Assembly (NCBI RefSeq): GCF_003003035.1
Contig: NZ_PVTS01000013.1
Coordinates: 1 to 64,000, forward strand
Source: Marinilabilia salmonicolor
GTDB taxonomy: Bacteria; Bacteroidota; Bacteroidia; Bacteroidales; Marinilabiliaceae
Reading direction: 5' to 3'
Length of the DNA: 64,000 bases
Below are positions 9,389 through 19,280 of the stretch, in pieces (the stretch's first letter is position 1; every line of letters starts with the position of its first letter). The translations under genes and the position numbers were made by a program. The notes under the pieces were generated by a model. That model saw only the letters and a program-made list of their open reading frames with translations, was not told the origin of the DNA and searched no databases.

Positions 9389-12300
9389 ATGAGAAAAACT
9401 CTGTTGTTTATCTGTTTTTTATTTGTGTCTGTATTTGTCTTCGGTCAGGATGAAATATCCGTCAGTGGCAAAGTGACAGACTCGGATGGTCTTGGTATCC
9501 CCGGGGCTTCAATAGTAATTGAGGGAACCACTACAGGTACCATTACCGATATGGATGGGAATTACAATCTCTCTGTACCCCCTGATGCAACACTAACTTT
9601 TAGTTTTGTTGGGCTGCAAGCACAAACGGTACCGGTAGATGGGCGTACTATTATAAATGTGCAAATGACCGAATCCACGGTTGATCTGGAGGAGGTTGTA
9701 GTGGTTGGTTATGGAGAGATGAAAGTTAAAGATCTCACTTCATCGATTACCACTATAAAATCCGATGACCTGGCAAAAACTCCGACCGGACAAGCGATGC
9801 AGGCCATGCAGGGAAAAGTGGCCGGTATGCAGGTGGTGAGCAGCGGTGCTCCCGGTGATGCGCCAACCATCAGGGTGCGTGGTATCGGGTCCTATCCCGG
9901 TCAGGGGAATGAGTCTCCATTGTATGTAGTGGATGGGATGTTTTTTGATAACATCGATTTCCTGAACTCTTCAGATATTACCTCTATTTCTGTGTTGAAA
10001 GATGCCTCTGCTGCTGCCATATATGGTGTTCGTGCTGCCAACGGTGTTGTCCTGATAGAGACCAAATCGGGAAGTTACAACAAAGAAGCCGAAATTACTT
10101 ATGATGGTTATTATGGGGTTCAGGTGGCTCAGGATATATTAAAGATGGCCAACGCAGAGCAGTTTACCACCATGGCAATGGAGTCCGGATCCGCTGCTGA
10201 TGCGCAATACATCCAGAATGCAATGCAGCGTTATGGAAGGAGCCGTATTAATCCGAATGTTCCTGATGTGAATACCGACTGGTACGATGAGATCTTGAGG
10301 CCTGGAGCCATTCAGAATCATAGTGTGGGCGTTTCAGGCGGTGGAGAAAATACTACCTATTCACTGGGAGCCAACTATTTTGCCCAGGAGGGTATTCTGG
10401 ATATGAAAAACGATTACGAACGTTTTAATTTGCGTTCAAAAATTGACTATAGAGCTACCGATCGTTTGACTGTCGGTGCCAATGTCATTTTCAGTAATTC
10501 GACTAAATACATGCAGGATGGAGCCGCTTGGTTTGAAGCTTATTACGCGGTGCCTGTAATGCCTGTATATGATGAACAAAATGAGGCTGCCTGGCCTGAT
10601 AAGTTTGCCAGTGCTCAGACCCTTGGTTATCGGGGTGGTAAAAACCCTTTTACAGCCATGACCTATTCGAATAATCGTGACAAACTAAGGAAAACAATGG
10701 CCAGCTTTTATGCTGAACTGGACATTATCCCTGATATGCTGAGTTTTAAAACTACTTACAATCATGATTTTACATCTTCCGAGAAACGTGAGGTCAGATT
10801 GCCTTATTATTTGACAGAGAACGCACAACGAGAAAATTCTTCTGTCGCAAAAACAGCCGCCAATTGGTCCAATCAGAGTTGGGATAATGTGCTGACTTTC
10901 CAACAGGATTTTGGTCCGCATGATCTGACAGTGATGGTTGGTACCTCCTATCGTGACGAATCTTATCAGGGACTCTGGGCTACCGGACTGGATTTTCCGG
11001 TTGATCAGGAACAGGCCTGGTATCTCAATCAGTCAGAAACAAAACCTGAAAATTCTGTGAACGACAATGGCCTTCGTCAATACGGGATGTCTTATTTTGG
11101 AAGGATTTCGTATAACTACAATAACAGGTACCTGCTTTATGGAACAATGCGGGCTGACGGAAGTTCCAAATATCAGGAAACCTGGGGATATTTCCCTACC
11201 ATTGGCGCAGGCTGGGTTGTTTCTGAAGAATCATTTATGGATGATGTTTCATTTATCAATTATTTGAAAATCCGTGGTAGCTGGGGAGAGCTTGGAAATG
11301 ATAAAATTCAGGCCAGTGACGGAGCCCGTACCACTTCCGTAATTAATACGGCTATAAATGACAACCTTGTGGCCGGAACCATTGCCAGCAGTACATACAG
11401 TGAGTTGGAATGGGAACTTACAGAAGAGATAAATGTTGGTGTTACTTCAAGGTTTTTGAACAGTAACCTCTCTGTAGAGGCCGATTATTACATCAGAGAT
11501 ACCAAGAATGCAGCCATATATGTAAATATTCCCTCTGTGGGGCAGACTGTTTTACGTAATGTGGGTGTCATTCGAAACTCCGGATTTGAGTTGGCTCTTA
11601 ATTATCGCAATTCTATCTCAGACGATTTGAGCTATTCTGTAGGTGCTAACATCTCTACCTTGGAAAATGAAGTTCGCGACCTTTACGGGCAGCCCTATAT
11701 AGATGGTGGTTCGGCAGAGTTCCGTCAGCGTTCCATTGTCGGAGAGCCATTGCTGGCATTTTTTGGTCATGAGGTAACGGGAGTTTTTCAAAATGAGGAG
11801 CAGATTGCCAATAGCGGTCTTACAGAGCAATTTATAGATGAGAGTGGCATTGAACCCGGTGATTTCATTTACAAAGATCAGAATGGCGACAATGTAATTG
11901 ACGACAAAGACCGGGTAGTGCTGGGATCCTATTTCCCTTCATTTATGTATGGAGCCAACCTGGGCGTCAACTACCGGAATTTTGACTTTTCATTAAGTCT
12001 TACCGGACAAACAGGAAACAAAATTCTGAATCGTAAACGGGGAGAGATTATCTGGACCAACGATGGAAATATGGATGCAGATCTTGCCATTAACAGATGG
12101 CATGGTGAAGGAACTTCCAATAAATATCCCTCATCTGCAGGATTGAGAAAAGGATACAACCAAAAAATGAGCGACTATTTTGTGGAGGATGGATCTTTCT
12201 TCCGCATTCAGAATGTGCAGTTGGGATATACTTTTGATACAGAAAACTGGTTGGGAGGACAACTTCCCGGGGCACGGATTTATGTGACTGCCGAGCGACC

Positions 12301-12412
12301 TTTGACTGTATTTGACTACAACGGCTTCAACCCCGAAGTTTCCGATGGTATCGACCGTCAGACTTATCCCATTCCTGCAGTTTATACTGTTGGTCTGAAT
12401 TTGAAATTTTAA
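9389..12412 (+). CDS. susC: SusC-family TonB-dependent outer-membrane glycan transporter
   Basis: Outer-membrane barrel that imports oligosaccharides using TonB energy, working with the SusD lipoprotein encoded next. From the ATG at 9389 the protein has 1007 residues: signal peptide (1-20, ending VFVFGQ), a carboxypeptidase-regulatory-like domain (about 24-105, SGKVTDSDGLGIPGASI), a TonB-box-like LEEVVVVGYG, a plug domain with the family motif SPLYVVDGMFFDNI and LKDASAAAIYGVRAANGVVLI, then the barrel to the terminal F. An in-frame TTG-type start at 9308 would put 27 polar residues before the signal peptide, so ATG 9389 is preferred. Only 18 bases separate it from susD. The cargo is inferred from the GH144/GH3 neighbours to be beta-1,2-gluco-oligosaccharide. 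Confidence 0.95.
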   Translation: MRKTLLFICFLFVSVFVFGQDEISVSGKVTDSDGLGIPGASIVIEGTTTGTITDMDGNYNLSVPPDATLTFSFVGLQAQTVPVDGRTIINVQMTESTVDLEEVVVVGYGEMKVKDLTSSITTIKSDDLAKTPTGQAMQAMQGKVAGMQVVSSGAPGDAPTIRVRGIGSYPGQGNESPLYVVDGMFFDNIDFLNSSDITSISVLKDASAAAIYGVRAANGVVLIETKSGSYNKEAEITYDGYYGVQVAQDILKMANAEQFTTMAMESGSAADAQYIQNAMQRYGRSRINPNVPDVNTDWYDEILRPGAIQNHSVGVSGGGENTTYSLGANYFAQEGILDMKNDYERFNLRSKIDYRATDRLTVGANVIFSNSTKYMQDGAAWFEAYYAVPVMPVYDEQNEAAWPDKFASAQTLGYRGGKNPFTAMTYSNNRDKLRKTMASFYAELDIIPDMLSFKTTYNHDFTSSEKREVRLPYYLTENAQRENSSVAKTAANWSNQSWDNVLTFQQDFGPHDLTVMVGTSYRDESYQGLWATGLDFPVDQEQAWYLNQSETKPENSVNDNGLRQYGMSYFGRISYNYNNRYLLYGTMRADGSSKYQETWGYFPTIGAGWVVSEESFMDDVSFINYLKIRGSWGELGNDKIQASDGARTTSVINTAINDNLVAGTIASSTYSELEWELTEEINVGVTSRFLNSNLSVEADYYIRDTKNAAIYVNIPSVGQTVLRNVGVIRNSGFELALNYRNSISDDLSYSVGANISTLENEVRDLYGQPYIDGGSAEFRQRSIVGEPLLAFFGHEVTGVFQNEEQIANSGLTEQFIDESGIEPGDFIYKDQNGDNVIDDKDRVVLGSYFPSFMYGANLGVNYRNFDFSLSLTGQTGNKILNRKRGEIIWTNDGNMDADLAINRWHGEGTSNKYPSSAGLRKGYNQKMSDYFVEDGSFFRIQNVQLGYTFDTENWLGGQLPGARIYVTAERPLTVFDYNGFNPEVSDGIDRQTYPIPAVYTVGLNLKF

Positions 12413-12430
12413 TCTCAAAATGCATTGATT

Positions 12431-13966
12431 ATGAAACCAGTTAAATATATTTTATTCACTTTTTCGGTTGCAGGAATGTTGTTTGCTACGGCATGTCACG
12501 ACCTGCTTGATGAGCCTGCCGAAAACCGGGCTTTCACCGAAGAGACAGATTATACCATATCTGAAAATATGGTGTTGCCGCTTATCGGGGCTTATGCAGA
12601 TTTCTACCAAAGGGGCTGGGAGGATATTCCGTTGCTTGCTGTGCGTGGAGATGATGTGAATCACGGAGGCGAAGGCGATCAGCAGGATTATGCCAACACA
12701 GATTATTTCAATTACAATCAGAATTTTTGGATGTTCAATTCGGTGTGGCAAAATATGTACAAGGATATCTTTACTGCTCACTCGGCCATGGAACAGATTG
12801 AACTTTATATTGCCAATGGGGCCTCTGCTTCGCGTGGTGATCAGTATATCGCAGAAGCGAAAGTACTTCGTGCATGGTTGATGCTTCAACTGTCCAGAAT
12901 GTGGGGAGATGTCTTTATTACAGAAAGTTCTGATCCGGCTCAGCTGTACACATTGGCACCCTCTCCCAAAACTGAGGTGATGCAACATATTTCGGATCAG
13001 ATGGATGAGGCTGTTCCCAATTTACCTGACATGCGTCCCAATGAGCGGACTGATATCCCGGGAGGTGTGACCCGTTATACAGCCCTGGCGATTAAAGCTA
13101 TGGCTCACCTAGAGATGGAGAACTACCAAGGTGTAGCTGATGCTACCGGATCCATTATCTCTTCCGGGCTTTTCACTTTGGAACCGGACTTTTACAACCT
13201 CTTTAAAATCCCCGGAAAGCTGAATGATGAAAACCTGCTTGAATTGCAATACTCCGATTTCGGACAGGGCTCCGGAGATAATATCAGTCACTTGTTTGGT
13301 TTTTACGGTCCTCAAAACTGGACCCCTGCAGTCGATGGAGCAGGAGGTGGATGGGGATTCTTCGAACCCAGTCTGAAATGGATTAAGTTTATGCTGGACA
13401 GAGGGGAACAACTTCGACTGGAGACCAGTGTGCTTTTCACCAACCGGGGAATTGCCGAAATACAGGAAGACCCGGAGTACGCTGATCTTCCCGAATGGAT
13501 TTCAAATACCACTCCTTCGGGCGATGTTATCAACGACTTTCCTCGTGGTCTGTTTTCCAGCGGTAAGCAATATCTGCCTTCCAATCAGCTTACAGAAGGT
13601 CGCACAGCCTATGGAACCAATAAAAATTATATCATTACCCGTTATGCAGAGATTTTGTTGATGCATGCTGAGGCGCTCACCAGAGGGGCCACCAGCTCAG
13701 TGATGACGGCCGATGAGGCAGTGAACGAGGTGCGTGATCGTGCCGGTTTGTCCCCACTTAGTGGTGTGACCACTCAGCAGGTGATGGATGAGAAATTTGC
13801 CGAACTGGCCATGGAACTGGGAATTCGTTACTACGATATGATCCGCATCGATAACTACAATGCATTGAGTTACGACGGGCGTCAGTTTACAGCCGACAAA
13901 GAATATCTGCCTTATCCTCAGGCCCAGGTTGATCTGCTGCCTGTTTTGGGAGAAGACGCAGAATAA
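12431..13966 (+). CDS. susD: SusD-family surface glycan-binding lipoprotein
   Basis: Surface lipoprotein of 511 residues that forms a lid on the SusC barrel and binds the oligosaccharide to be imported. The lipoprotein signal ends at Cys22 (LFATAC, then HDLLDEP). The family's helical TPR-like parts are clear: YIAEAKVLRAWLMLQLSRMWGDV (given in parts: AEAKVLRAW, LMLQLSRMWGDV), a glycan-site loop region in the middle, and the C-terminal RYAEILLMHAEAL with VRDRAGL and a final FAELAMELGIRYYDMIR. I chose the ATG at 12431 because a TTG two codons earlier would only add two residues. It sits between susC and a LamG-repeat lipoprotein, 30 bases apart, in one operon. Confidence 0.95.
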   Translation: MKPVKYILFTFSVAGMLFATACHDLLDEPAENRAFTEETDYTISENMVLPLIGAYADFYQRGWEDIPLLAVRGDDVNHGGEGDQQDYANTDYFNYNQNFWMFNSVWQNMYKDIFTAHSAMEQIELYIANGASASRGDQYIAEAKVLRAWLMLQLSRMWGDVFITESSDPAQLYTLAPSPKTEVMQHISDQMDEAVPNLPDMRPNERTDIPGGVTRYTALAIKAMAHLEMENYQGVADATGSIISSGLFTLEPDFYNLFKIPGKLNDENLLELQYSDFGQGSGDNISHLFGFYGPQNWTPAVDGAGGGWGFFEPSLKWIKFMLDRGEQLRLETSVLFTNRGIAEIQEDPEYADLPEWISNTTPSGDVINDFPRGLFSSGKQYLPSNQLTEGRTAYGTNKNYIITRYAEILLMHAEALTRGATSSVMTADEAVNEVRDRAGLSPLSGVTTQQVMDEKFAELAMELGIRYYDMIRIDNYNALSYDGRQFTADKEYLPYPQAQVDLLPVLGEDAE

Positions 13967-13996
13967 TTGTTTTTCAAATTATAAAAAGACAATCTC

Positions 13997-15733
13997 ATGA
14001 AGGTTTTAAAGAATATATTGGTTTTTTCAATGCTGCTTCTTTTTGCTGCATCTTGTGAAGAGGGCATTGATTCCATTTCACGCGTTGAACCCGGAGCCGA
14101 TGAAACAGCTCCGCAGATTACCCTTAATTATCCCAAAGAGGGCACCCGTATTCAGGTTACTGAAGCGGAAACCACCATTGTTATTGATTTTGAGGTCACC
14201 GATGATATCGAAATCGGCACGATAAAAGTTGTTCTTGATGGGACTGAAATCGGCACTTTCAATGATTTTATTGATTACCGCAGGTTTCTCCATGAGCTGA
14301 CTTATGAAGGGTTAGGAAATGGTGAACATACACTTAAAATTACCGCGACAGATATAGACGGTAAGAGTACAGACCTGTCGGTAACCTTTGAAAAGGTACC
14401 TCCTTATGAACCCAAATTTGATGGGGAAATTTTCTATATGCCATTTAATGGTGATCTGATGGAGCTCATATCTCAGGAGATGGGCACCAAAGTTGGAGAT
14501 CCCGGGTTTGTTGATGACGGAATATCCCTCAAAGCTTATCAGGGCGCTGAAAATTCTTATGTTTCTTATCCTGTTGATATTTTGAATACGGGTGCTTTCA
14601 CTGCTGCTTTCTGGTACAAAGTGAATCCAGTGCCGGGCAATGCCGGTGTGATTTCCATCAGTCCTGAAGGAGAAGACCGCACTAAAGGTTTGCGCTTATT
14701 CCGTGAAGGAGATGCTGCCTCTCAACGGTTTAAGCTGAATGTGGGAACCGGAAGTGGTGAAGTCTGGAACGACGGAGATGTGATTGATGCCTCATCAGAT
14801 CAGTGGGTGCACATCGCATTTACGATTTCCGAAGCTTCCACCATTATCTATTTCAACGGAGAACCGGTGAATTCTACCGATGGTGGTATTATCGACTGGA
14901 CAGGGTGTGAAGGTATTTCCATTGCCTCAGGTGCACCTAATTTTAGTTACTGGGGGCATAATTCAGATGAAAGTTTGTATGATGAGTTGCGTATTTTCAA
15001 CAGGGCCCTGTCTCAGGAAGAACTACATGCTGTAATGGCTGATGAGGGAGAAGTACCTCCCTATGAGCCGCAATACGAGAATGAAATATTTTATATGCCG
15101 TTTGATGGTACTTATGAGGAGAAAATCAGTGAAACGATGGCTGCTGAAGTTGGCACACCTGGGTTTGCCGGTGAGAGTGTAGAAGGGATCAATGCTTATG
15201 CAGGAGCGGCTGATTCTTACCTGACTTATCCTACTGAAGGGTTGACCTCCGGTGAATTCAGTGCTGCATTTTGGTACAAGTCAAACACCGAGGCTGCACG
15301 TGCCGGAATACTTGTGGCTGGTCCTGAAGATACCGACAACCCGGATGCACAGAATGTTCGCACCTCAGGGTTCCGTTTCTTCCGTGAAGGAAATGAAACA
15401 GAGCAGCGGTTTAAGTTGAACATCGGTACCGGAGATGGGGAAGTCTGGAATGACGGAGGTACGATTGATCCCACTCTAAACGAATGGGTACACCTTGCCT
15501 TTACGATATCCGATACTCAGACAATAATTTATATTAATGGAGTAGAGGCTATGGCCGTTGATTCCAGCCCTATCGACTGGACCGGTTGCGACATCATGTC
15601 CATTATGTCGGGAGCACCACGTTTTTCAGGTTGGGATCATCTCTCGGATTTGAGCTATATGGATGAGCTCTACCTCTTTGATAAGGCGCTCTCCGCAGAA
15701 GAGGTGGAGTCTTTGATGAATGATGCTTTGTAG
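13997..15733 (+). CDS. Surface lipoprotein with an Ig-like domain and two duplicated LamG-like domains (probable glycan-binding protein)
   Basis: Predicted cell-surface lipoprotein of 578 residues (Cys20 in LLFAASC). An Ig-like domain (about 35-132, APQITLNYPKEGTRI) is followed by two tandem copies of a LamG/concanavalin-A-like domain, about 138-350 and 358-578. The copies align closely: each begins with PPYEP and EIFYMPF, contains AAFWYK, RLFREG or RFFREG, QRFKLN, GEVWNDGG and IDWTGC, and ends with DEL and a short helix. This looks like an internal gene duplication. Its place behind susD is that of SusE/SusF-type surface glycan-binding proteins. No catalytic motif is visible, so binding is the inferred role. 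A strong hairpin follows it at 15759-15786. Confidence 0.85.
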   Translation: MKVLKNILVFSMLLLFAASCEEGIDSISRVEPGADETAPQITLNYPKEGTRIQVTEAETTIVIDFEVTDDIEIGTIKVVLDGTEIGTFNDFIDYRRFLHELTYEGLGNGEHTLKITATDIDGKSTDLSVTFEKVPPYEPKFDGEIFYMPFNGDLMELISQEMGTKVGDPGFVDDGISLKAYQGAENSYVSYPVDILNTGAFTAAFWYKVNPVPGNAGVISISPEGEDRTKGLRLFREGDAASQRFKLNVGTGSGEVWNDGDVIDASSDQWVHIAFTISEASTIIYFNGEPVNSTDGGIIDWTGCEGISIASGAPNFSYWGHNSDESLYDELRIFNRALSQEELHAVMADEGEVPPYEPQYENEIFYMPFDGTYEEKISETMAAEVGTPGFAGESVEGINAYAGAADSYLTYPTEGLTSGEFSAAFWYKSNTEAARAGILVAGPEDTDNPDAQNVRTSGFRFFREGNETEQRFKLNIGTGDGEVWNDGGTIDPTLNEWVHLAFTISDTQTIIYINGVEAMAVDSSPIDWTGCDIMSIMSGAPRFSGWDHLSDLSYMDELYLFDKALSAEEVESLMNDAL

Positions 15734-15758
15734 ATTACACAACCGATAAAACCTCTGT

Positions 15759-15786
15759 TGGCCCGCCGGAAGTTTCCGGTGGGCCA
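15759..15786 (+). terminator. Intra-operon hairpin between transport and enzyme genes
   Basis: Arms TGGCCCGCCGGA (15759-15770) and TCCGGTGGGCCA (15775-15786) pair over 12 positions with one G-U pair and a 4-base loop. It lies in the 104-base gap between the LamG lipoprotein and the first GH144 gene. No U run follows, so it is more likely a partial attenuator or mRNA-stabilising structure than a full terminator. Confidence 0.55.
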
Positions 15787-15837
15787 TCATGTACTTTTGG
15801 GAAAAAGTAATACCGGATGGTCCTTAGTTTATTTGAT

Positions 15838-17811
15838 ATGCGTTACTTTCTGCTGCTTTTGTTATCAGGACTCATGTTCTTTCCGTCCTGCAAAGATGAT
15901 GAACCGGAGTCTGAAGATAAACCGGAAAATCTTACAGTGACCTATGTGCGGGTAGGAGAACAGATTCTCTCTTCTTCAGGAGACAATCAGGATGTTTTAA
16001 CTGATGAGCCTGTTGAAATAAGATTTAGTCACTCTGTGGATCCCGTTGAGGCAGAGAAGAATATTGAATTGTCAGGTGCTGCCGGTCAAATGGTTGACTT
16101 GACTTTTTCTTCGGTAAATGAAGATAAACTCTTTAGCATCAGTCACCCTGTTTTGGATGAGAATAGTAGTTACACGCTCAGTGTTTCCGGTTCTCTCAAA
16201 GGGGTAAATAATGAATCTTTTGAGGAACAGGTTTACAATTTTACCACATTTACCACTCCTTTGATTTTGGAAACTATCAAAATCAATGATGAGGAAATTA
16301 ATCCTGCACAAAGAATTAAAGACGTTAATCGTAATCTGAAAGTCGATTTTTATTTTAATGGGGCCATTTCATCTGATGATCTTTCCGGATATACTTCGTT
16401 AAGAAATAATGGTTTTCCGGTGGAATATTCTTTAAGTCAGATTGATGACCATATCATTGCTCTTTCTCCGGATCAAACGCTGAATGATTACCAAAAATTT
16501 CGGTTGACTGTCTCTTCAGATATTGAAAACCGCATTGGCCGACCTTTCGAAGGCCTGGATCTGGAGTTTTATACCCAATTGGATTCTACACCTAAATTCC
16601 CTCAGATTCCTGATGAAGAACTACTGACCAAAATTCAGCAGCAAACATTCCGGTACTTCTGGGATTTTGCACATCCCGTTAGCGGGATGGCCAGGGAGCG
16701 GGATACTTCCGCTGAAATTGTAACAACAGGAGGCTCGGGCTTCGGTGTTATGGCGCTGATTGTCGGTATGGAACGCGGTTTTATTTCCCGTGAACAGGGT
16801 GTTGTCCGGCTGCACAAAATTATTGATTTTCTGGCATCTGCTGACCGGTTTCATGGCGCCTGGCCTCACTGGCTGAACGGCACTACAGGAGAAGTGCAAC
16901 CCTTCAGTACTTATGATAATGGGGGCGATCTGGTGGAGACTTCTTTCATGGCTGCCGGACTTCTGGCTGCCCGTCAGTATCTGAATGCAACCGATCCGGA
17001 TGAGAATACTCTGATCACCAAAATAAATCAGTTGGTGGAGACCATTGAATGGGACTGGTACACCCGGGATGGACAAAATGTACTTTACTGGCACTGGTCG
17101 CCAAATCACGGTTGGGAAATGGATATGAAAATCCAGGGATACAATGAAGGTCTGATCACTTACGTTATGGCAGCTTCATCTGATACTCACCCGGTTTCTG
17201 CTGATGTCTATCATGAGGGGTGGGCCCGTAACGGTGGCATCGTCAACGGGAAGGAGTTTTACGGGATTAATCTTCCTGTGGGATATGATTACGGAGGGCC
17301 ATTGTTTTTTGCCCATTACTCATTTTTGGGGATTGATCCGCGGAACCTTTCCGATCAGTATGCCAACTATTGGGAGCAAAACCGCAATCATACGCTCATC
17401 AACCGGGCTCACTGTATCAGTAATCCAAATAACTATGTTGGCTATAGTGAGGAGTGCTGGGGGCTTACCGCCAGCGACAATCATAAAGGGTATTCCGCTC
17501 ATTCACCAACCAACGACCTGGGCGTGATAACTCCGACGGCTGCCATTTCGTCCATTCCGTTTACACCTGACGAGTCGATGGCTGCCATCCGGTTCTTTTA
17601 TTACCGGTTGGGAGACCGCCTCTGGGGTGAATATGGATTTTATGATGCGTTCAATGTTACGGAAGAGTGGACTGCAAACTCCTACCTGGCCATTGACCAG
17701 GGGCCAATCATTGTGATGATAGAGAACTACCGTACCGGACTGATATGGGATTTGCTGATGTCATCTCCCGAAGTTCAGACTGGGTTGTCGAAATTAGGTT
17801 TTAATTATTAA
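15838..17811 (+). CDS. GH144-type beta-1,2-glucanase lipoprotein with N-terminal Ig-like domains
   Basis: Predicted endo- or exo-acting beta-1,2-glucan hydrolase. From ATG 15838 it has 657 residues: lipoprotein signal with Cys18 (MFFPSC), two Big_5-like Ig domains (about 30-140 and 145-250), and a C-terminal 'glycoamylase' (alpha/alpha)6 barrel (about 255-655). In the barrel TYDNGGDLVET carries Asp360, Asp364 and Glu367, and GYNEGL carries Glu437. These intervals (4, 3 and 70 residues) match, as I recall them, the key acidic residues of the Chitinophaga GH144 enzyme. An in-frame ATG at 15817 would add seven residues. The next gene is a shorter paralogue four bases downstream. Exact product size is not predictable. 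Confidence 0.88.
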   Translation: MRYFLLLLLSGLMFFPSCKDDEPESEDKPENLTVTYVRVGEQILSSSGDNQDVLTDEPVEIRFSHSVDPVEAEKNIELSGAAGQMVDLTFSSVNEDKLFSISHPVLDENSSYTLSVSGSLKGVNNESFEEQVYNFTTFTTPLILETIKINDEEINPAQRIKDVNRNLKVDFYFNGAISSDDLSGYTSLRNNGFPVEYSLSQIDDHIIALSPDQTLNDYQKFRLTVSSDIENRIGRPFEGLDLEFYTQLDSTPKFPQIPDEELLTKIQQQTFRYFWDFAHPVSGMARERDTSAEIVTTGGSGFGVMALIVGMERGFISREQGVVRLHKIIDFLASADRFHGAWPHWLNGTTGEVQPFSTYDNGGDLVETSFMAAGLLAARQYLNATDPDENTLITKINQLVETIEWDWYTRDGQNVLYWHWSPNHGWEMDMKIQGYNEGLITYVMAASSDTHPVSADVYHEGWARNGGIVNGKEFYGINLPVGYDYGGPLFFAHYSFLGIDPRNLSDQYANYWEQNRNHTLINRAHCISNPNNYVGYSEECWGLTASDNHKGYSAHSPTNDLGVITPTAAISSIPFTPDESMAAIRFFYYRLGDRLWGEYGFYDAFNVTEEWTANSYLAIDQGPIIVMIENYRTGLIWDLLMSSPEVQTGLSKLGFNY

Positions 17812-17815
17812 TCTT

Positions 17816-19258
17816 ATGAGAACTACCGCTATATATTTTTTGAAGCTGGCAGTCGTTTTTTCTTTTACGCTGCTTGCTGCCTGTAACTCCGGGAGGCAAA
17901 ACAACGAAAAATATTCCACTGGCAATGTCAGTGAAATCTCAGATGATTCACTGCTTACACTTGTGCAGTACCGGACATTCCAATATTTCTGGGAGGGTGC
18001 CGAGCCTAACTCAGGGTTGGCAAGGGAACGACTGCATATGGATGACATTTATCCTCAGGATGACAAGCATATTGTAACCACAGGAGGCAGTGGTTTTGGT
18101 TTGATGGCCATTCTGGTGGGCGTAGAACGGGGATTTATCACTCGTGAAGAAGCTTTTCAACGCTTTCAAAAGATTGTAGATTTTCTGGAAAAAGCCGATC
18201 GTTTTCATGGTGCCTGGCCACATTGGTTGAATGGTGAAACGGGGAAAGTAAAGCCTTTTTCTCAATATGATGATGGTGGCGACCTTGTGGAAACAGCTTT
18301 CCTGGTTCAGGGATTACTGGCAGTGAAACAATATTTTGTTGATGGCAATGAGGAAGAGCAACAATTGGCACAAAAGATTGATCAGTTGTGGCGAGAGGTT
18401 GAGTGGGACTGGTACACCAAAGGAGGTGAAGATATTTTATACTGGCACTGGTCGCCCAAACATGAATGGAAAATGGATTTTGGTGTCACGGGTTACAACG
18501 AATGTATGGTGATGTATATTCTTGCAGCTTCATCGCCAACCCATCCCATCGATCCTGAAGTTTACCATAAGGGATGGGCTATGAACGGCGATATTTCAGG
18601 TGAATACACCACTTTTGGTCACACCCTGCCTTTGAAGCAGCACGTAGATCCCCGAAAGGGAGGCCCCCTGTTTTGGGCTCATTATTCCTGGCTGGGTCTC
18701 GATCCAAGAGGGTTGTCAGATCAGTATGCCAATTATTGGGATAATAATGTGGCACATACGCTGATCAATCGACAACATTGTATCAACAATCCAAATAATT
18801 ATGCCGGTTATGGGGAAGATGCCTGGGGGCTTACTTCCAGTTACAGTGTTCCGGGAGCAGCTGCCTTTGTCCGGGGACAATCTGATGAGAAGCCTGAAAG
18901 CGGTAATTCGCAACAGACGAGTTATGCAGGTCATAGACCTTCTTTCGATCTGGGAGTTATAGCGCCCACCGCTGCTTTGTCTTCCATGCCTTATGCTCCG
19001 GAGAAAGTATTACCGGCCATACGTCATTATTACGAAGACCTGGGGGATAAAATCTGGGGGGGTTATGGGTTTTACGATGCCTTTAGCGAGGAATATGAAT
19101 GGTATCCCAAACGTTATCTTGCCATTGATCAGGGGCCCATTCCGGTAATGATTGAGAACCATCGTACCGGATTGCTCTGGGAGCTTTTTATGCAGGAGGA
19201 GGATGTGCTCAATGGGCTAAAAAAACTTGAATTCTCAAGTCCGCACATAAGAAAGTAA
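17816..19258 (+). CDS. GH144-type beta-1,2-glucanase lipoprotein, single-domain paralogue
   Basis: Second GH144-type enzyme, 480 residues, without the Ig-like domains of its upstream neighbour. Lipoprotein signal with Cys23 (TLLAAC). The barrel repeats the neighbour's motifs: FQYFWEGAEPNSGLARER, TTGGSGFGLMA, RFHGAWPHWLNG, YDDGGDLVET (Asp152, Asp156, Glu159) and GYNEC (Glu229, 70 residues on). An extra loop of about 25 residues rich in Ser, Gly and Gln (about 345-370) is absent from the neighbour. It begins four bases behind the first copy, so the pair is translationally close. The two probably split the work, for example surface endo-cleavage and periplasmic release of sophorose, but that division is a guess. 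Confidence 0.88.
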   Translation: MRTTAIYFLKLAVVFSFTLLAACNSGRQNNEKYSTGNVSEISDDSLLTLVQYRTFQYFWEGAEPNSGLARERLHMDDIYPQDDKHIVTTGGSGFGLMAILVGVERGFITREEAFQRFQKIVDFLEKADRFHGAWPHWLNGETGKVKPFSQYDDGGDLVETAFLVQGLLAVKQYFVDGNEEEQQLAQKIDQLWREVEWDWYTKGGEDILYWHWSPKHEWKMDFGVTGYNECMVMYILAASSPTHPIDPEVYHKGWAMNGDISGEYTTFGHTLPLKQHVDPRKGGPLFWAHYSWLGLDPRGLSDQYANYWDNNVAHTLINRQHCINNPNNYAGYGEDAWGLTSSYSVPGAAAFVRGQSDEKPESGNSQQTSYAGHRPSFDLGVIAPTAALSSMPYAPEKVLPAIRHYYEDLGDKIWGGYGFYDAFSEEYEWYPKRYLAIDQGPIPVMIENHRTGLLWELFMQEEDVLNGLKKLEFSSPHIRK

Positions 19259-19280
19259 AACTGAAATAATTGTTTTTGTT

